DNA from: Agromyces sp. Soil535
GTDB lineage: Bacteria; Actinomycetota; Actinomycetes; Actinomycetales; Microbacteriaceae
Direction of reading: 5' to 3'
DNA length: 64,000 nucleotides
Assembly: GCF_001428255.1 (NCBI RefSeq)
Contig: NZ_LMRW01000028.1
Location: forward strand, 124,001 to 188,000
The position numbers and the translations under genes were made by a program. Positions 36,370-45,757 of this stretch are shown here, piece by piece. Numbering within the stretch: position 1 is the first letter of the stretch; the number at the start of each line of letters is the position of its first letter. Below the pieces are notes generated by a model, which saw only the letters and a program-made list of their open reading frames with translations, ran no database searches and was not told the origin of the DNA.

Positions 36370-38013
36370 TCAGGCGGCTTCGAGGGCGTGCGCGTCGAGG
36401 ATCGTGTAGCTGTAGCCCTGCTCGGCGAGGAAGCGCTGGCGGTTCTGGGCGAAGTCCTGATCGACGGTGTCGCGCGCGACGAGCGTGTAGAAGTTCGCCG
36501 AGAGGCCCGACTCCTTGGGGCGCAGGAGGCGTCCGAGGCGCTGCGCCTCCTCCTGCCGCGAGCCGAACGAGCCCGACACCTGGATCGCGACGGTCGCCTC
36601 GGGCAGGTCCACCGAGAAGTTCGCGACCTTCGACACCACGAGCACTGGGGTCCTGCCTTCGCGGAACTCCTGGTAGAGCCGCTCCCGCTCGTCGACGGGC
36701 GTCGCGCCGGTGAGCTGGGGTGCGCCGAGCGCGTCGGCGAGCTCGTCGATCTGGTCGAGGTACTGGCCGATCACGAGGATCCGCTCGCCGGCGTGCTTGG
36801 CCACGAGCTCTTTCACCACCCCGAGCTTCGCGGGTGCGGTCGCGGCGAGGCGGTAGCGTTCGTCGTCGGCGGATGCCGCATACGTGAGCCGCTCGGACTG
36901 GGGCAGGTCGATGCGCACCTCGAAGCACGCCGCGGGGGAGATGAAGCCCTGCGCCTCGATCTCCTTCCAGGGTGCGTCGAAGCGCTTGGGGCCGATGAGG
37001 GAGAACACGTCGCCCTCGCGGCCGTCCTCGCGCACGAGGGTCGCCGTGAGGCCGAGGCGGCGGCGGGCCTGGAGCTCGGCCGTGAGCTTGAACACGGGCG
37101 CGGGCAGCAGATGCACCTCGTCGTAGACCACGAGGCCCCAGTCGAGGGCGTCGAGCAGGGCGAGGTGGGCGTACTCGCCCTTCCGCTTCGCGGTGAGGAT
37201 CTGGTACGTCGCGATCGTGACGGGCCTCACCTGCTTGACCTGGCCGGAGTACTCGCCGATCTCCTCGGCCGTGAGGCTCGTGCGCCGCAGCAGCTCATCG
37301 CGCCACTGCCTGGCCGAGACGGTGTTGGTCACGAGGATGAGGGTCGTGGTCTTCGCCGTCGCCATCGCCCCTGCGCCGACGAGCGTCTTGCCGGCGCCGC
37401 ACGGCAGCACGACGACACCCGATCCGCCGTCGAAGAAGTTGTCGACGGCCTTCTGCTGGTAGTCGCGCAGGTGCCAGTCGGCCTGGTCGAGGTCGATCGG
37501 ATGAGGCGTGCCCGGCGTGTACCCGGCGAGGTCCTCGGCCGGCCAGCCGAGCTTCACGAGCTCCTGCTTGAGGGCGCCCCGCGCCCATGCCGCCACGAGG
37601 AAGCTCTGGTCGTCGATGCGTTCGGTCAGCAGCGGCGAGATGCGCTTCGCGCCGGCCACCTCGGTGAGCACCGCGATGTCGGACGAGTGGAGCCGGAGCG
37701 CACCGTCATCGGTGCGGTCGACGATGAGGCGACCGTACCGGGCGACGGTCTCGCGCATGTCCACGGCCACGGTCTGCGGCACCGGGAACTTCGCGTAGCG
37801 CTCGAGCGTCCCGAGCATGTCCTCCGCGTCATGACCGGCCGCCCTGGCGTTCCAGAGTCCGAGCCGGGTGATGCGGTAGGTGTGCACGTGCTCGGGTGCG
37901 CGCTCGAGTTCGGCGAAGACCGCGAGGTCGTGCCGCGCGTCCTCTGCGAGCGGATGCGCGACCTCGAGAAGCACGGTGCGGTCGCTCTGCACGATGAGGG
38001 GGCCGTCTGACAT
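36370..38013 (-). CDS. XPB/Ssl2-type DNA repair helicase
   Basis: 547 residues. Actinobacterial XPB (as Mycobacterium Rv0861c) is an SF2 3'-5' helicase. An N-terminal damage-recognition-like region (1-175) precedes helicase motifs: VVVLPCGAGKTLVGAG (Walker A, about 204), YDEVHLLP (DEVH box, about 298), GLTATLVREDG (motif III), and SFGSRQEEAQRLGRLLRPK (motif VI). TAGACT ends 8 nt before ATG 38013, indicating a leaderless transcript. The helicase-associated gene just upstream (38080-39945) is the usual genomic partner. Confidence 0.95.
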   Translation of the reverse strand: MSDGPLIVQSDRTVLLEVAHPLAEDARHDLAVFAELERAPEHVHTYRITRLGLWNARAAGHDAEDMLGTLERYAKFPVPQTVAVDMRETVARYGRLIVDRTDDGALRLHSSDIAVLTEVAGAKRISPLLTERIDDQSFLVAAWARGALKQELVKLGWPAEDLAGYTPGTPHPIDLDQADWHLRDYQQKAVDNFFDGGSGVVVLPCGAGKTLVGAGAMATAKTTTLILVTNTVSARQWRDELLRRTSLTAEEIGEYSGQVKQVRPVTIATYQILTAKRKGEYAHLALLDALDWGLVVYDEVHLLPAPVFKLTAELQARRRLGLTATLVREDGREGDVFSLIGPKRFDAPWKEIEAQGFISPAACFEVRIDLPQSERLTYAASADDERYRLAATAPAKLGVVKELVAKHAGERILVIGQYLDQIDELADALGAPQLTGATPVDERERLYQEFREGRTPVLVVSKVANFSVDLPEATVAIQVSGSFGSRQEEAQRLGRLLRPKESGLSANFYTLVARDTVDQDFAQNRQRFLAEQGYSYTILDAHALEAA

Positions 38014-38021
38014 AGCGTTCG

Positions 38022-38027
38022 AGTCTA
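38022..38027 (-). promoter_or_regulatory. -10 box of leaderless XPB helicase gene
   Basis: Minus-strand TAGACT ends 8 nt before the ATG at 38013, without a ribosome site. Confidence 0.5.
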
Positions 38028-38079
38028 CGCCCGCGCGCTGGACCTTGGAGGCGAAGGCCATTTCCGGGCCTTCGCGTCG

Positions 38080-39945
38080 TCAGACGTTCGTGGGCGCTGG
38101 CGACACCGCGGCGATCGCCGACAGCGGCAGGGTGCGCTCGATGTCCGCCTTGCGGTCGCGGGCGCGCAGGCGGCCGTTCGCGACGCTCGCGGGCGCGAGC
38201 AGGTAATCGGCCGTCTGCCCGCCCGGCATCCGCACCGTGACGGTCAGGGTCTCTTTCGCGCGTGCGGCGGCCTCGAGCTGACGTGCGAGCCAGGCCTGCT
38301 CGGTCGCGCCCTCGTCGCCGGTCGCGAGCACGCGGTCGAGCAGGGCCGCGATCGGGTCGGTCTTCGGCGGCGGGGGCGGTGCGGGTGCCAGCCGGTGCCG
38401 CCGCAACCGGATGATGTCGCCGTTCGCGTCCTCGGCGGCGACGGGGTACTTCGCGTCCGACAGCGCCCAGAACACGACATCGGGCATGAACCGCGACAGG
38501 AGGCGGTGAGGTCCGGTCTGCCGGAGCCCGATCGAGGCGAGCGACTGGTCGACGGCGAGGGTGCGCACGAGCTGCTCGTCGTCCGAGCGGATCGCGGCCC
38601 GCGCCGGCGCGTCCCCCTCGTCGGCGGCCGCCACCCGCACCGAGCCGAATCGGGCTGCGGCCTCCGCGACGAGGTAGGCGAGCGGCTGCGGGATGCCGGT
38701 GAGCGAGAGTCGGCCGAGGAACTCGAGGATCGATTCCGACGACTCGCCGGCCGCGAGCCCGCGGTTCACGGATGCCGCGCTCACTCGGTACGTCGAGGCG
38801 AGGTCGCGGCCCTCGACGTCGGCGAACCCGCGCAGTCGGGCGTCGAGCCCCGGCTCGAGCGGCCCGGGGGACACGATCGAGAGGTCGTGCTGCACGTACA
38901 CCTTGTCGACCTGGGCCGGGAAGTGGGCCGCGAGCGTGCGGGCCGCTCGGTCGATGTCGCCGGCGAGCACGAGCCGGCCGGCCTCGATCGGCTCGCCGGC
39001 AACGGCGAGCCCGAGCGACTCGGCGTCGTCGACGAGCCGGTCGAGCGCCTCGTCGATCCATCGCCCGCCCGCCGGGTAGAACCAGCGGACGTCGTCGCGG
39101 AGGTCGGTGGCGGTGAGGGTCTCGCTTCGGCGCGCCACGAGCTCGCGCAGCGGCGTCGGGATCCGATCGCGCCAGCACTGCGCGAGCCGGCGCCAGCGCG
39201 CGGCGGCACTCTGCTGCGTCCACTCGGCGCCGAGGTCGGATTCGAGCCAGAACGCCCCGTCGCGCACGACCAGTCCGGCCTCGTCGGCGCGGTGGAACAG
39301 GCGCGGGAGCGCTTCGAGCGCGGCGCCGCTCGACTCGGCGAGCCGCTTCGAGTCGGGAAGGGCGAGCCCGCCCTTGGCGAGCTCACGGGCGGGCTGGGTG
39401 CCGAGTTCGGCGAGCAGTTCGGCGGTCGCCGCCACGGTGGCGTATGCGGTCTCGGCCGCGTGTCTCTCGAGGAGGCTCCGGTCGACGTCGTCGACGCCCA
39501 CGAGCACGGGAGGGGCGGGTGCCGCGAGCTCGTCGACGGGCGGGATGTCGCGTGGCGTGTGCACGGCGATGCGCGCCGTCACGGCGGTGGGCACGTGCAC
39601 GCGGTTGTCGGTTCGCATCACGAGCAGGGCCCCGGCCAGTTCGTCGAGCAGTGCCGGCGCGGCATCCGACAACTCGGCGGAGGCCCCGAGCTGCACGAGT
39701 TCGGCATGCACGGTGACGACCAGGGCGTCGCCGTGCTCGTCGGCGACCGATGACGCGGTCGTGAGCACCGCGAGGTGGCGTCGGTCGAGCCGGGTCAGGG
39801 CGTAGTCGAGGGAGTCGGGTGCGAGGAGCACCTCGGCGAGGTCGAAGAGGTCGCGCACGCCGCCGGCGTCGAACTCGCGCGACTGCAATGCCGACGCGAG
39901 TTCCTGTCGCGGCAGCCCGCGGAGTCGTGCAGCGAGCTCGAGCAT
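38080..39945 (-). CDS. Helicase-associated protein (XPB_Helicase C3 / Rv0862c type)
   Basis: 621 residues. This is the actinobacterial protein that always neighbours XPB (Rv0862c in Mycobacterium). The C-terminal part (about 330-470) holds a Helicase_C_3-like region (VYVQHDLSIVSPGPL, LADVEGRDLASTYRVS-like). It lacks a Walker A and the DExx box, so it is unlikely to hydrolyse ATP alone. An alanine/leucine-rich N-terminus (1-160) is followed by winged-helix-like segments. Its stop is 67 bp before the XPB start. A role with XPB is inferred from persistent adjacency. Confidence 0.85.
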   Translation of the reverse strand: MLELAARLRGLPRQELASALQSREFDAGGVRDLFDLAEVLLAPDSLDYALTRLDRRHLAVLTTASSVADEHGDALVVTVHAELVQLGASAELSDAAPALLDELAGALLVMRTDNRVHVPTAVTARIAVHTPRDIPPVDELAAPAPPVLVGVDDVDRSLLERHAAETAYATVAATAELLAELGTQPARELAKGGLALPDSKRLAESSGAALEALPRLFHRADEAGLVVRDGAFWLESDLGAEWTQQSAAARWRRLAQCWRDRIPTPLRELVARRSETLTATDLRDDVRWFYPAGGRWIDEALDRLVDDAESLGLAVAGEPIEAGRLVLAGDIDRAARTLAAHFPAQVDKVYVQHDLSIVSPGPLEPGLDARLRGFADVEGRDLASTYRVSAASVNRGLAAGESSESILEFLGRLSLTGIPQPLAYLVAEAAARFGSVRVAAADEGDAPARAAIRSDDEQLVRTLAVDQSLASIGLRQTGPHRLLSRFMPDVVFWALSDAKYPVAAEDANGDIIRLRRHRLAPAPPPPPKTDPIAALLDRVLATGDEGATEQAWLARQLEAAARAKETLTVTVRMPGGQTADYLLAPASVANGRLRARDRKADIERTLPLSAIAAVSPAPTNV

Positions 39946-39955
39946 CGGCCGCCGG

Positions 39956-40231
39956 TCAGCTCGACCCGGCCCGGCCCGCGCGGGCGCGGCGCACGCCGCT
40001 CACGATGAGCAGCGCGATGAGCAGGAGGAACGCGATCGGCAACCCGAACAGCGGCAGCGTGAGGACGGCCGGCCAGATGCCCTGACTGAATCCGTCGTTC
40101 GCGCCGGCGCCGGCCAAGGTGCCGATCATGACCGCGACGAAGGCGAGGATCGAGATTGCCACGATGCCGACGAACATGTAGGCGAGGACGCGCTCGGCAC
40201 GGTGCTGGGTGATGGGGCCTGAGTCGCTCAC
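39956..40231 (-). CDS. Small two-helix membrane protein
   Basis: 91 residues with a polar N-terminus, two membrane helices (about 18-42 and 54-80) and a basic tail. Related actinobacterial proteins are often mislabelled as multidrug ABC transporter components; no such motif is present. The GTG start at 40231 is preceded by TATTCT at 6 nt (leaderless) and GGTGAG could also serve as a ribosome site. It is upstream of the helicase-associated gene at a gap of 10 bp. Confidence 0.7.
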   Translation of the reverse strand: MSDSGPITQHRAERVLAYMFVGIVAISILAFVAVMIGTLAGAGANDGFSQGIWPAVLTLPLFGLPIAFLLLIALLIVSGVRRARAGRAGSS

Positions 40232-40237
40232 CTCACC

Positions 40238-40243
40238 AGAATA
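40238..40243 (-). promoter_or_regulatory. -10 box of the small membrane-protein gene
   Basis: Minus-strand TATTCT, 6 nt before the GTG start at 40231. Confidence 0.5.
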
Positions 40244-40341
40244 GGGCAGCGGGCCGACGCAGGTCTCGCGGACTCCTAGACTGGACCGTGGACGGGCGCC
40301 CGATTCGGCCTGTCCCGATACATGCGAGCGAGGTTCACACG

Positions 40342-40722
40342 ATGCCCACCGGCAAGGTCAAGTTCTACGACGAGGAGAAGGGATTCGGCTTCATCAGCTC
40401 CGATGACGGCCAGGAGGTCTTCCTCCACGCGTCCGCTCTTCCCGCCGGCGCGACCGTGCGTGCGGGCACCCGTCTCGAGTTCGGCGTGGCGCAGGGCAAG
40501 CGCGGCGCCCAGGCCCTCTCCGTGCGCGTGCTCGAGGCACCCGTCAGCCTCGCCAAGATCAACCGCAAGCCCGCCGACGACATGGCGATCATCGTCGAGG
40601 ACGTCGTGAAGGTGCTCGACGGCATCGGCGCCGACCTGCGGCGCGGTCGTTACCCCGACAGGTCCAAGGCGCGCACGGTGGTCGCGGTGCTGCGCAAGGT
40701 GGCTGACGATCTGGATGTCTGA
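40342..40722 (+). CDS. Cold-shock-domain protein with C-terminal extension
   Basis: 126 residues, almost twice a normal cold-shock protein. Residues 1-65 form the cold-shock domain, with RNP1 KGFGFISS and RNP2 VFLHASAL. The extension (66-126) is helical and lacks any known motif. Similar long cold-shock proteins occur beside DUF3027 genes in actinobacteria. TAGACT (40276-40281) is the likely -10 box, giving a leader of about 54 nt. Its stop codon overlaps the DUF3027 start by 8 nt, so translation is coupled. Confidence 0.9.
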   Translation: MPTGKVKFYDEEKGFGFISSDDGQEVFLHASALPAGATVRAGTRLEFGVAQGKRGAQALSVRVLEAPVSLAKINRKPADDMAIIVEDVVKVLDGIGADLRRGRYPDRSKARTVVAVLRKVADDLDV

Positions 40723-41572
40723 GCGTTCCGAGCAGGTCGAGACGGTCGAGCCGGCGGAGGCCGCCGAGACGGCCGGATCGACGGATGCCCCCGCGCCCGT
40801 CTTCGAGGCTGACGCGGTGCTGCTCGACTCTGTCGACCTCGCGCGCAAGGCGCTCCTCCAAGTCACGCCCGCCGAGTCGGTCGGGTCGGTCGTGGGGCAC
40901 CTCGTCGAGGACGAGCACGTGCTCACCCTGCTGTTCGCCGCCGATCTCGCCGGATACCCGGGCTGGCGCTGGAGCGTCACGATCGCCCGCGTCGACGACG
41001 GCGAGCCGACCGTGCTCGAGACCGAGCTGATGCCCGGGGACGCCGCGCTCCTCGCGCCCGAGTGGATCCCGTGGTCGGAGCGTCTCGCCGATTACCGTGC
41101 GGCGCAGGAAGCGGCGGCCGCCGCGGCGGCCGCGGCGGGCGAGGGCGACGATGAGGGTGCACGCGGTGACGACGACGCAGACCTCGACGGCGAGGGTGAC
41201 GGCGTCGCCGATGACGACCTCGACGGGGACGAAGACGATCTCGACGACGACGATGATCTCGACGCCGACCTCGACGACGACGCGGAGCTGGATGCCGCGT
41301 TCGGCCACGACGACGGCGACGACGAGTTCGACGGGATCGACATCGACGCACTCGACGACTCGGCCGACGACGACGACGAGGACGACGCCGAGGACGACGC
41401 CGACGAGGACGACGCCGACGAGGACGACGCCGACGACGCCGACGAGGACGACGCCGACGAGGACGACTCCGACGACGCCGACGAGGACGACGCCGACGAG
41501 GACGACTCCGACGACGAGCGGGACGACGCAGCCGACTCGCCCGACGATCAGTCCGCCGAGCCGACTCCCTGA
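40715..41572 (+). CDS. DUF3027 protein with a long acidic repeat tail
   Basis: 285 residues. Residues 25-135 match DUF3027 (LDSVDLARKALLQVTPAES, DLAGYPGWRWSVTIARVDDG, WIPWSERLADYRAAQEA). From about 143 to the end the protein is almost only Asp, Glu and Ala, with repeated DEDDADEDD-like units. The acidic tail may be a nucleic-acid mimic or charge shield, which is speculation. It is coupled to the cold-shock gene, suggesting a related RNA/DNA role. The 3' end overlaps the convergent DUF2530 gene by 25 bp. Confidence 0.85.
   Translation: MSERSEQVETVEPAEAAETAGSTDAPAPVFEADAVLLDSVDLARKALLQVTPAESVGSVVGHLVEDEHVLTLLFAADLAGYPGWRWSVTIARVDDGEPTVLETELMPGDAALLAPEWIPWSERLADYRAAQEAAAAAAAAAGEGDDEGARGDDDADLDGEGDGVADDDLDGDEDDLDDDDDLDADLDDDAELDAAFGHDDGDDEFDGIDIDALDDSADDDDEDDAEDDADEDDADEDDADDADEDDADEDDSDDADEDDADEDDSDDERDDAADSPDDQSAEPTP
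41380..41515 (+). repeat. Tandem GACGACGCCGACGAGGAC-type repeat inside DUF3027 gene
   Basis: Imperfect tandem repeats encode the acidic tail; the units vary in length by multiples of three, so the frame is preserved. Repeat length likely differs among strains. Confidence 0.8.
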
Positions 41573-41814
41573 CGGGCGATCCGGCGCCGGATCAGCTGCA
41601 CCACCACGAGGCCGATGACGCCGAGCACGACGCCGGTGAGCGCCGCCCAGACGAGCCAGCCGAGCCCGACCTCCTCGAGCTGCGTGCGGAAGACGAGCGT
41701 CACGACGAGCGCGACGAGCCACGCCGCCGTGCCGACCAGCACGGCCTTGCGAGCGTCGGCCCGGGCGGGCTCCGGATCGGGGCGACGCTCCGAATCGCTC
41801 AGCCAGAGTCGCAC
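41548..41814 (-). CDS. DUF2530 small membrane protein
   Basis: 88 residues: a polar N-terminus, then two membrane helices (about 24-44 and 52-74) and a basic tail. This is the DUF2530 arrangement (ARKAVLVGTAAWLVALVVTL; LVWAALTGVVLGVIGLVVVQ), common next to serC in actinobacteria. The GTG start at 41814 lies 5 nt after the serC stop, so it is translationally coupled. Its last 25 bp overlap the DUF3027 end on the other strand. Function unknown. Confidence 0.75.
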   Translation of the reverse strand: MRLWLSDSERRPDPEPARADARKAVLVGTAAWLVALVVTLVFRTQLEEVGLGWLVWAALTGVVLGVIGLVVVQLIRRRIARQGVGSAD

Positions 41815-41819
41815 GCGGC

Positions 41820-43725
<1,906 letters not shown>

Positions 43726-43728
43726 AAT

Positions 43729-43905
43729 GTGACATTCGGCCTGCCCTCGCGTATCCTCGATCGAGTCCGCCGGCACGAAGCCAGTCGGTGGAACAGGATC
43801 GAGATTCCCCCCCGGTGCCCACCGCTCGATCCGGAACCCGTGAAGCGCCCGCGCGCGCATCAGGTGGGACGACATCACCGGTCGTGGGCGGCGGAGGTAT
43901 TCGTT
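43729..43905 (+). promoter_or_regulatory. Promoter and structured leader of the NlpC/P60 gene
   Basis: -35 GTGACA (43729-43734), 17-nt spacer, -10 TATCCT (43752-43757). A leader of about 140 nt follows. GGATCGAG (43796-43803) pairs perfectly with CTCGATCC (43825-43832). TCCGCC (43766-43771) can pair with GGCGGA (43890-43895), which would cover half of the GGAGG ribosome site (43893-43897). The start codon is TTG, 8 nt after that site. I do not recognise a known riboswitch class; the ydaO c-di-AMP consensus elements are absent. Confidence 0.6.
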
Positions 43906-44766
43906 TTGGCTCGACTCTCCCGGCAGCGTCCCACCAGGAATACCGGCCGAAGGGTCGCCTCGAAGGCGATCGTCGCCCCGAAGGCCCCGGCAACCCGATC
44001 CACCGACCTCGCCGCGAAGGTCTCAGCGGCACCGCTCCCGTCCACGCGCCGCCTCAGGCGCGGCGGGCTCGCGAACGTCGTCGTGATGACAATGGCGGCC
44101 GGCCTCGTCGGCACGCTGGCGATCCCCGCCTACGCGTTCGCGCCCGGCAGCGAGGGCCCGCAGTTCGGCACCTCGGCCGAGACCAAGCTCACCAAGGCAC
44201 AGGCCCAGTCGGTCGAGGTGACCGACGACGTCATCGCCGCCCCGGTCACGAAGGACGCGTTCTCGGCGACGACCGGCGAGGAGATCCGCGCCGCAGCCGA
44301 GGCCGCCGCGGCCGCCGCGGCCGCCGAAGCCGCCCGCCAGGCCGCCGAAGCGCAGATGGCCTCGTACGCCGCCTCGTACAGCGGCCCGTCGGTCAGCGAC
44401 TTGCTCGCGAACCCGCCGTACCCGAACTTCGACCTCGCGAGCGTCTACAACGTCGCGACGCAATACATCGGCGTTCCATACGTCTACGGCGGTGCGACCC
44501 CCGCCGGCTTCGACTGTTCGGGCTTCGTCATGTACGTCTACGCCCAGTTCGGCGTCAGCATGCCCCACTCGTCCTCGGGGCAGGGCGCCATGGGCACCGT
44601 CATCTCCGAGGCCGACGCCGTGCCCGGGGATCTCGTCATCATGGACGGCCACGACGGGTTCTACGCCGGCAGCGGCATGATCCTGCACGCGCCGTATGAA
44701 GGGGCATCCGTGCGGGTCCAGCCGATCTGGACGAGCGACTACTACATCGTGCGCATCGGCATCTGA
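43906..44766 (+). CDS. Secreted NlpC/P60 cell-wall endopeptidase
   Basis: 286 residues. A basic N-terminus (1-50) precedes a signal-like membrane segment (about 55-80, LANVVVMTMAAGLVGTLAIP and AYAFA). A long alanine-rich helix follows (about 120-150). The NlpC/P60 domain (about 170-286) has the catalytic Cys in FDCSGFVMYVY, the His in GHDGFY, and GSGMILHAPYEG. It cleaves peptidoglycan stem peptides outside the cell. The start is TTG at 43906, 8 nt after GGAGG; longer upstream frames run into the structured leader. Strong terminator after the stop. Confidence 0.88.
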   Translation: MARLSRQRPTRNTGRRVASKAIVAPKAPATRSTDLAAKVSAAPLPSTRRLRRGGLANVVVMTMAAGLVGTLAIPAYAFAPGSEGPQFGTSAETKLTKAQAQSVEVTDDVIAAPVTKDAFSATTGEEIRAAAEAAAAAAAAEAARQAAEAQMASYAASYSGPSVSDLLANPPYPNFDLASVYNVATQYIGVPYVYGGATPAGFDCSGFVMYVYAQFGVSMPHSSSGQGAMGTVISEADAVPGDLVIMDGHDGFYAGSGMILHAPYEGASVRVQPIWTSDYYIVRIGI

Positions 44767-44790
44767 TTTGTGAACATCGCGTAACGCGAC

Positions 44791-44832
44791 GCAAGAATGG
44801 CGCGCCGGAGGCATCCGGTGCGCCATTCTTGC
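44791..44832 (+). terminator. Strong terminator after the NlpC/P60 gene
   Basis: GCAAGAATGGCGC pairs perfectly with GCGCCATTCTTGC. The stem continues through CCGG/CCGG to a 4-nt loop, about 19 bp in all. Confidence 0.9.
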
Positions 44833-45004
44833 CTTAGCCTTGTAGCCTGACGATCCGAGAACCGGGCAGGGGAAGCCGATGGCCGAGACGCGCAGCACCC
44901 ATTCCACGGGTGCGCGCGCGCAATTCCACCAACGGCGCAGTAGTCAGCAGAGCATGATCCGCGCGAACGCGCCAACGGGCACCGTCATCATGACGGTGCC
45001 CGTT
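44833..45004 (+). ncRNA. Candidate small transcript between two strong terminators
   Basis: The 141 bp between the NlpC/P60 terminator and a second perfect terminator (44974-45004) contains no established gene. Two TAGCCT boxes (44835-44840, 44843-44848) could be -10 elements. A short frame begins at ATG 44879 after GCAGGGGAAGCCG but runs on through the second terminator, so a noncoding RNA or a very short peptide is possible. The rest of the gap to 45125 holds nothing recognisable. Confidence 0.4.
44974..45004 (+). terminator. Second strong terminator, upstream of the HNH gene
   Basis: Perfect 14-bp stem AACGGGCACCGTCA / TGACGGTGCCCGTT with a TCA loop, followed by CCTCGTTTCC. It is separated from any coding gene upstream by another terminator. 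Confidence 0.8.
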
Positions 45005-45125
45005 CCTCGTTTCCGGGGTCGTGCGAGCTCGGCTGCGTCCTCCCCGCCGGTCTGCCGTCGTGCGCTCGGCGCGTCGATCCGTTCACGCGGCTGGAAGCCA
45101 TCCAGCACCGATCGAAAGGCACTCC

Positions 45126-45623
45126 ATGCGCACACTCGTGCTCAACGCCGGATATGAGCCCCTCGCCGTCGTCTCGTTCAAACGCGCCCTGCTGCTCGTC
45201 ATGAACCAGAAGGCCACCGTGATCCTCCACGAGGAGGGCAATCCGGTGTGCGCCGCGAGCGGCTCGTGGGAACGCCCCAGCGTCATCGTGCTCACCCGTT
45301 ACGTGCGAACACCGCGCGTGCACGTGGTGCCCGTGAGCCGTCGTGGGGTCCTGCGGCGCGACGAGCACCGGTGCGCGTACTGCGCCCGTTCTGCGGCCAC
45401 GATCGACCATGTGCTGCCCCGTTCGCGCGGCGGCCGCGACACCTGGGAGAACCTGGTGGCGTGCTGCCTGCGTTGCAACAACACCAAGGGCGACCACACG
45501 CCGGCCGAGATGGGCTGGGAGCTGCGGTTCACACCCCGGATGCCCCAGGGGCGCAGCTGGATCGTCCGCGGATTCGAGCGGCCCTTGCCCCAGTGGGACG
45601 AGTACCTCGCGATGGCGGCCTGA
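45126..45623 (+). CDS. HNH endonuclease-family protein
   Basis: 165 residues. The N-terminal RTLVLNAGYEPLAVVSFKRA is typical of the widespread actinobacterial HNH family. The HNH core is complete: CAYC zinc knuckle, ATIDHVLPRSRGG (catalytic His), W-x-N-L, then CLRCNNTKGD. Such proteins are metal-dependent nucleases whose physiological role is unknown; they are chromosomal, not necessarily mobile. ATG 45126 was selected at the family start, with GAAAGGCACTCC upstream. It stands alone, with the CHAP gene promoter right after it. Confidence 0.9.
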   Translation: MRTLVLNAGYEPLAVVSFKRALLLVMNQKATVILHEEGNPVCAASGSWERPSVIVLTRYVRTPRVHVVPVSRRGVLRRDEHRCAYCARSAATIDHVLPRSRGGRDTWENLVACCLRCNNTKGDHTPAEMGWELRFTPRMPQGRSWIVRGFERPLPQWDEYLAMAA

Positions 45624-45630
45624 CCGGTTC

Positions 45631-45757
45631 GTGACAAGCGCCGCGGGCGTGCCCTATGGTGGAACGAGTCCGGAGGGCCCGACCTCCGCGACGACCAATG
45701 AAGCCAACCCGTTCCGGGCTGCACTGCGGCCTCCGACGGGGTCCGGAGGTTCAGCTG
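45631..45757 (+). promoter_or_regulatory. Promoter and four-segment switch-like leader of the CHAP gene
   Basis: -35 GTGACA (45631-45636), 18-nt spacer, -10 TATGGT (45655-45660). The leader contains CGGAGG (45671-45676), CCTCCG (45683-45688), CCTCCG (45730-45735) and CGGAGG (45744-45749). Segments 1:2 and 3:4 pair into hairpins; 3:4 hides the GGAGG ribosome site (45745-45749). Alternatively 1 can pair with 3, or 2 with 4. The TTG start lies 8 nt downstream of the ribosome site, as in the NlpC/P60 gene. No known riboswitch class recognised. Confidence 0.65.

Noticed and set aside
41380..41515. CRISPR-like array
   Set aside because: The repeats are in frame, lack spacers of constant length and code for an acidic tail.
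43729..43905. c-di-AMP (ydaO) riboswitch before the NlpC/P60 gene
   Set aside because: The usual GGGTGAATC and CCGTCAGCT elements are missing, so I only call an unclassified structured leader.
44879..45157. 92-codon frame upstream of the HNH gene
   Set aside because: It runs through a perfect terminator and into the HNH gene leader; composition is Arg/Ser-rich shadow-like.
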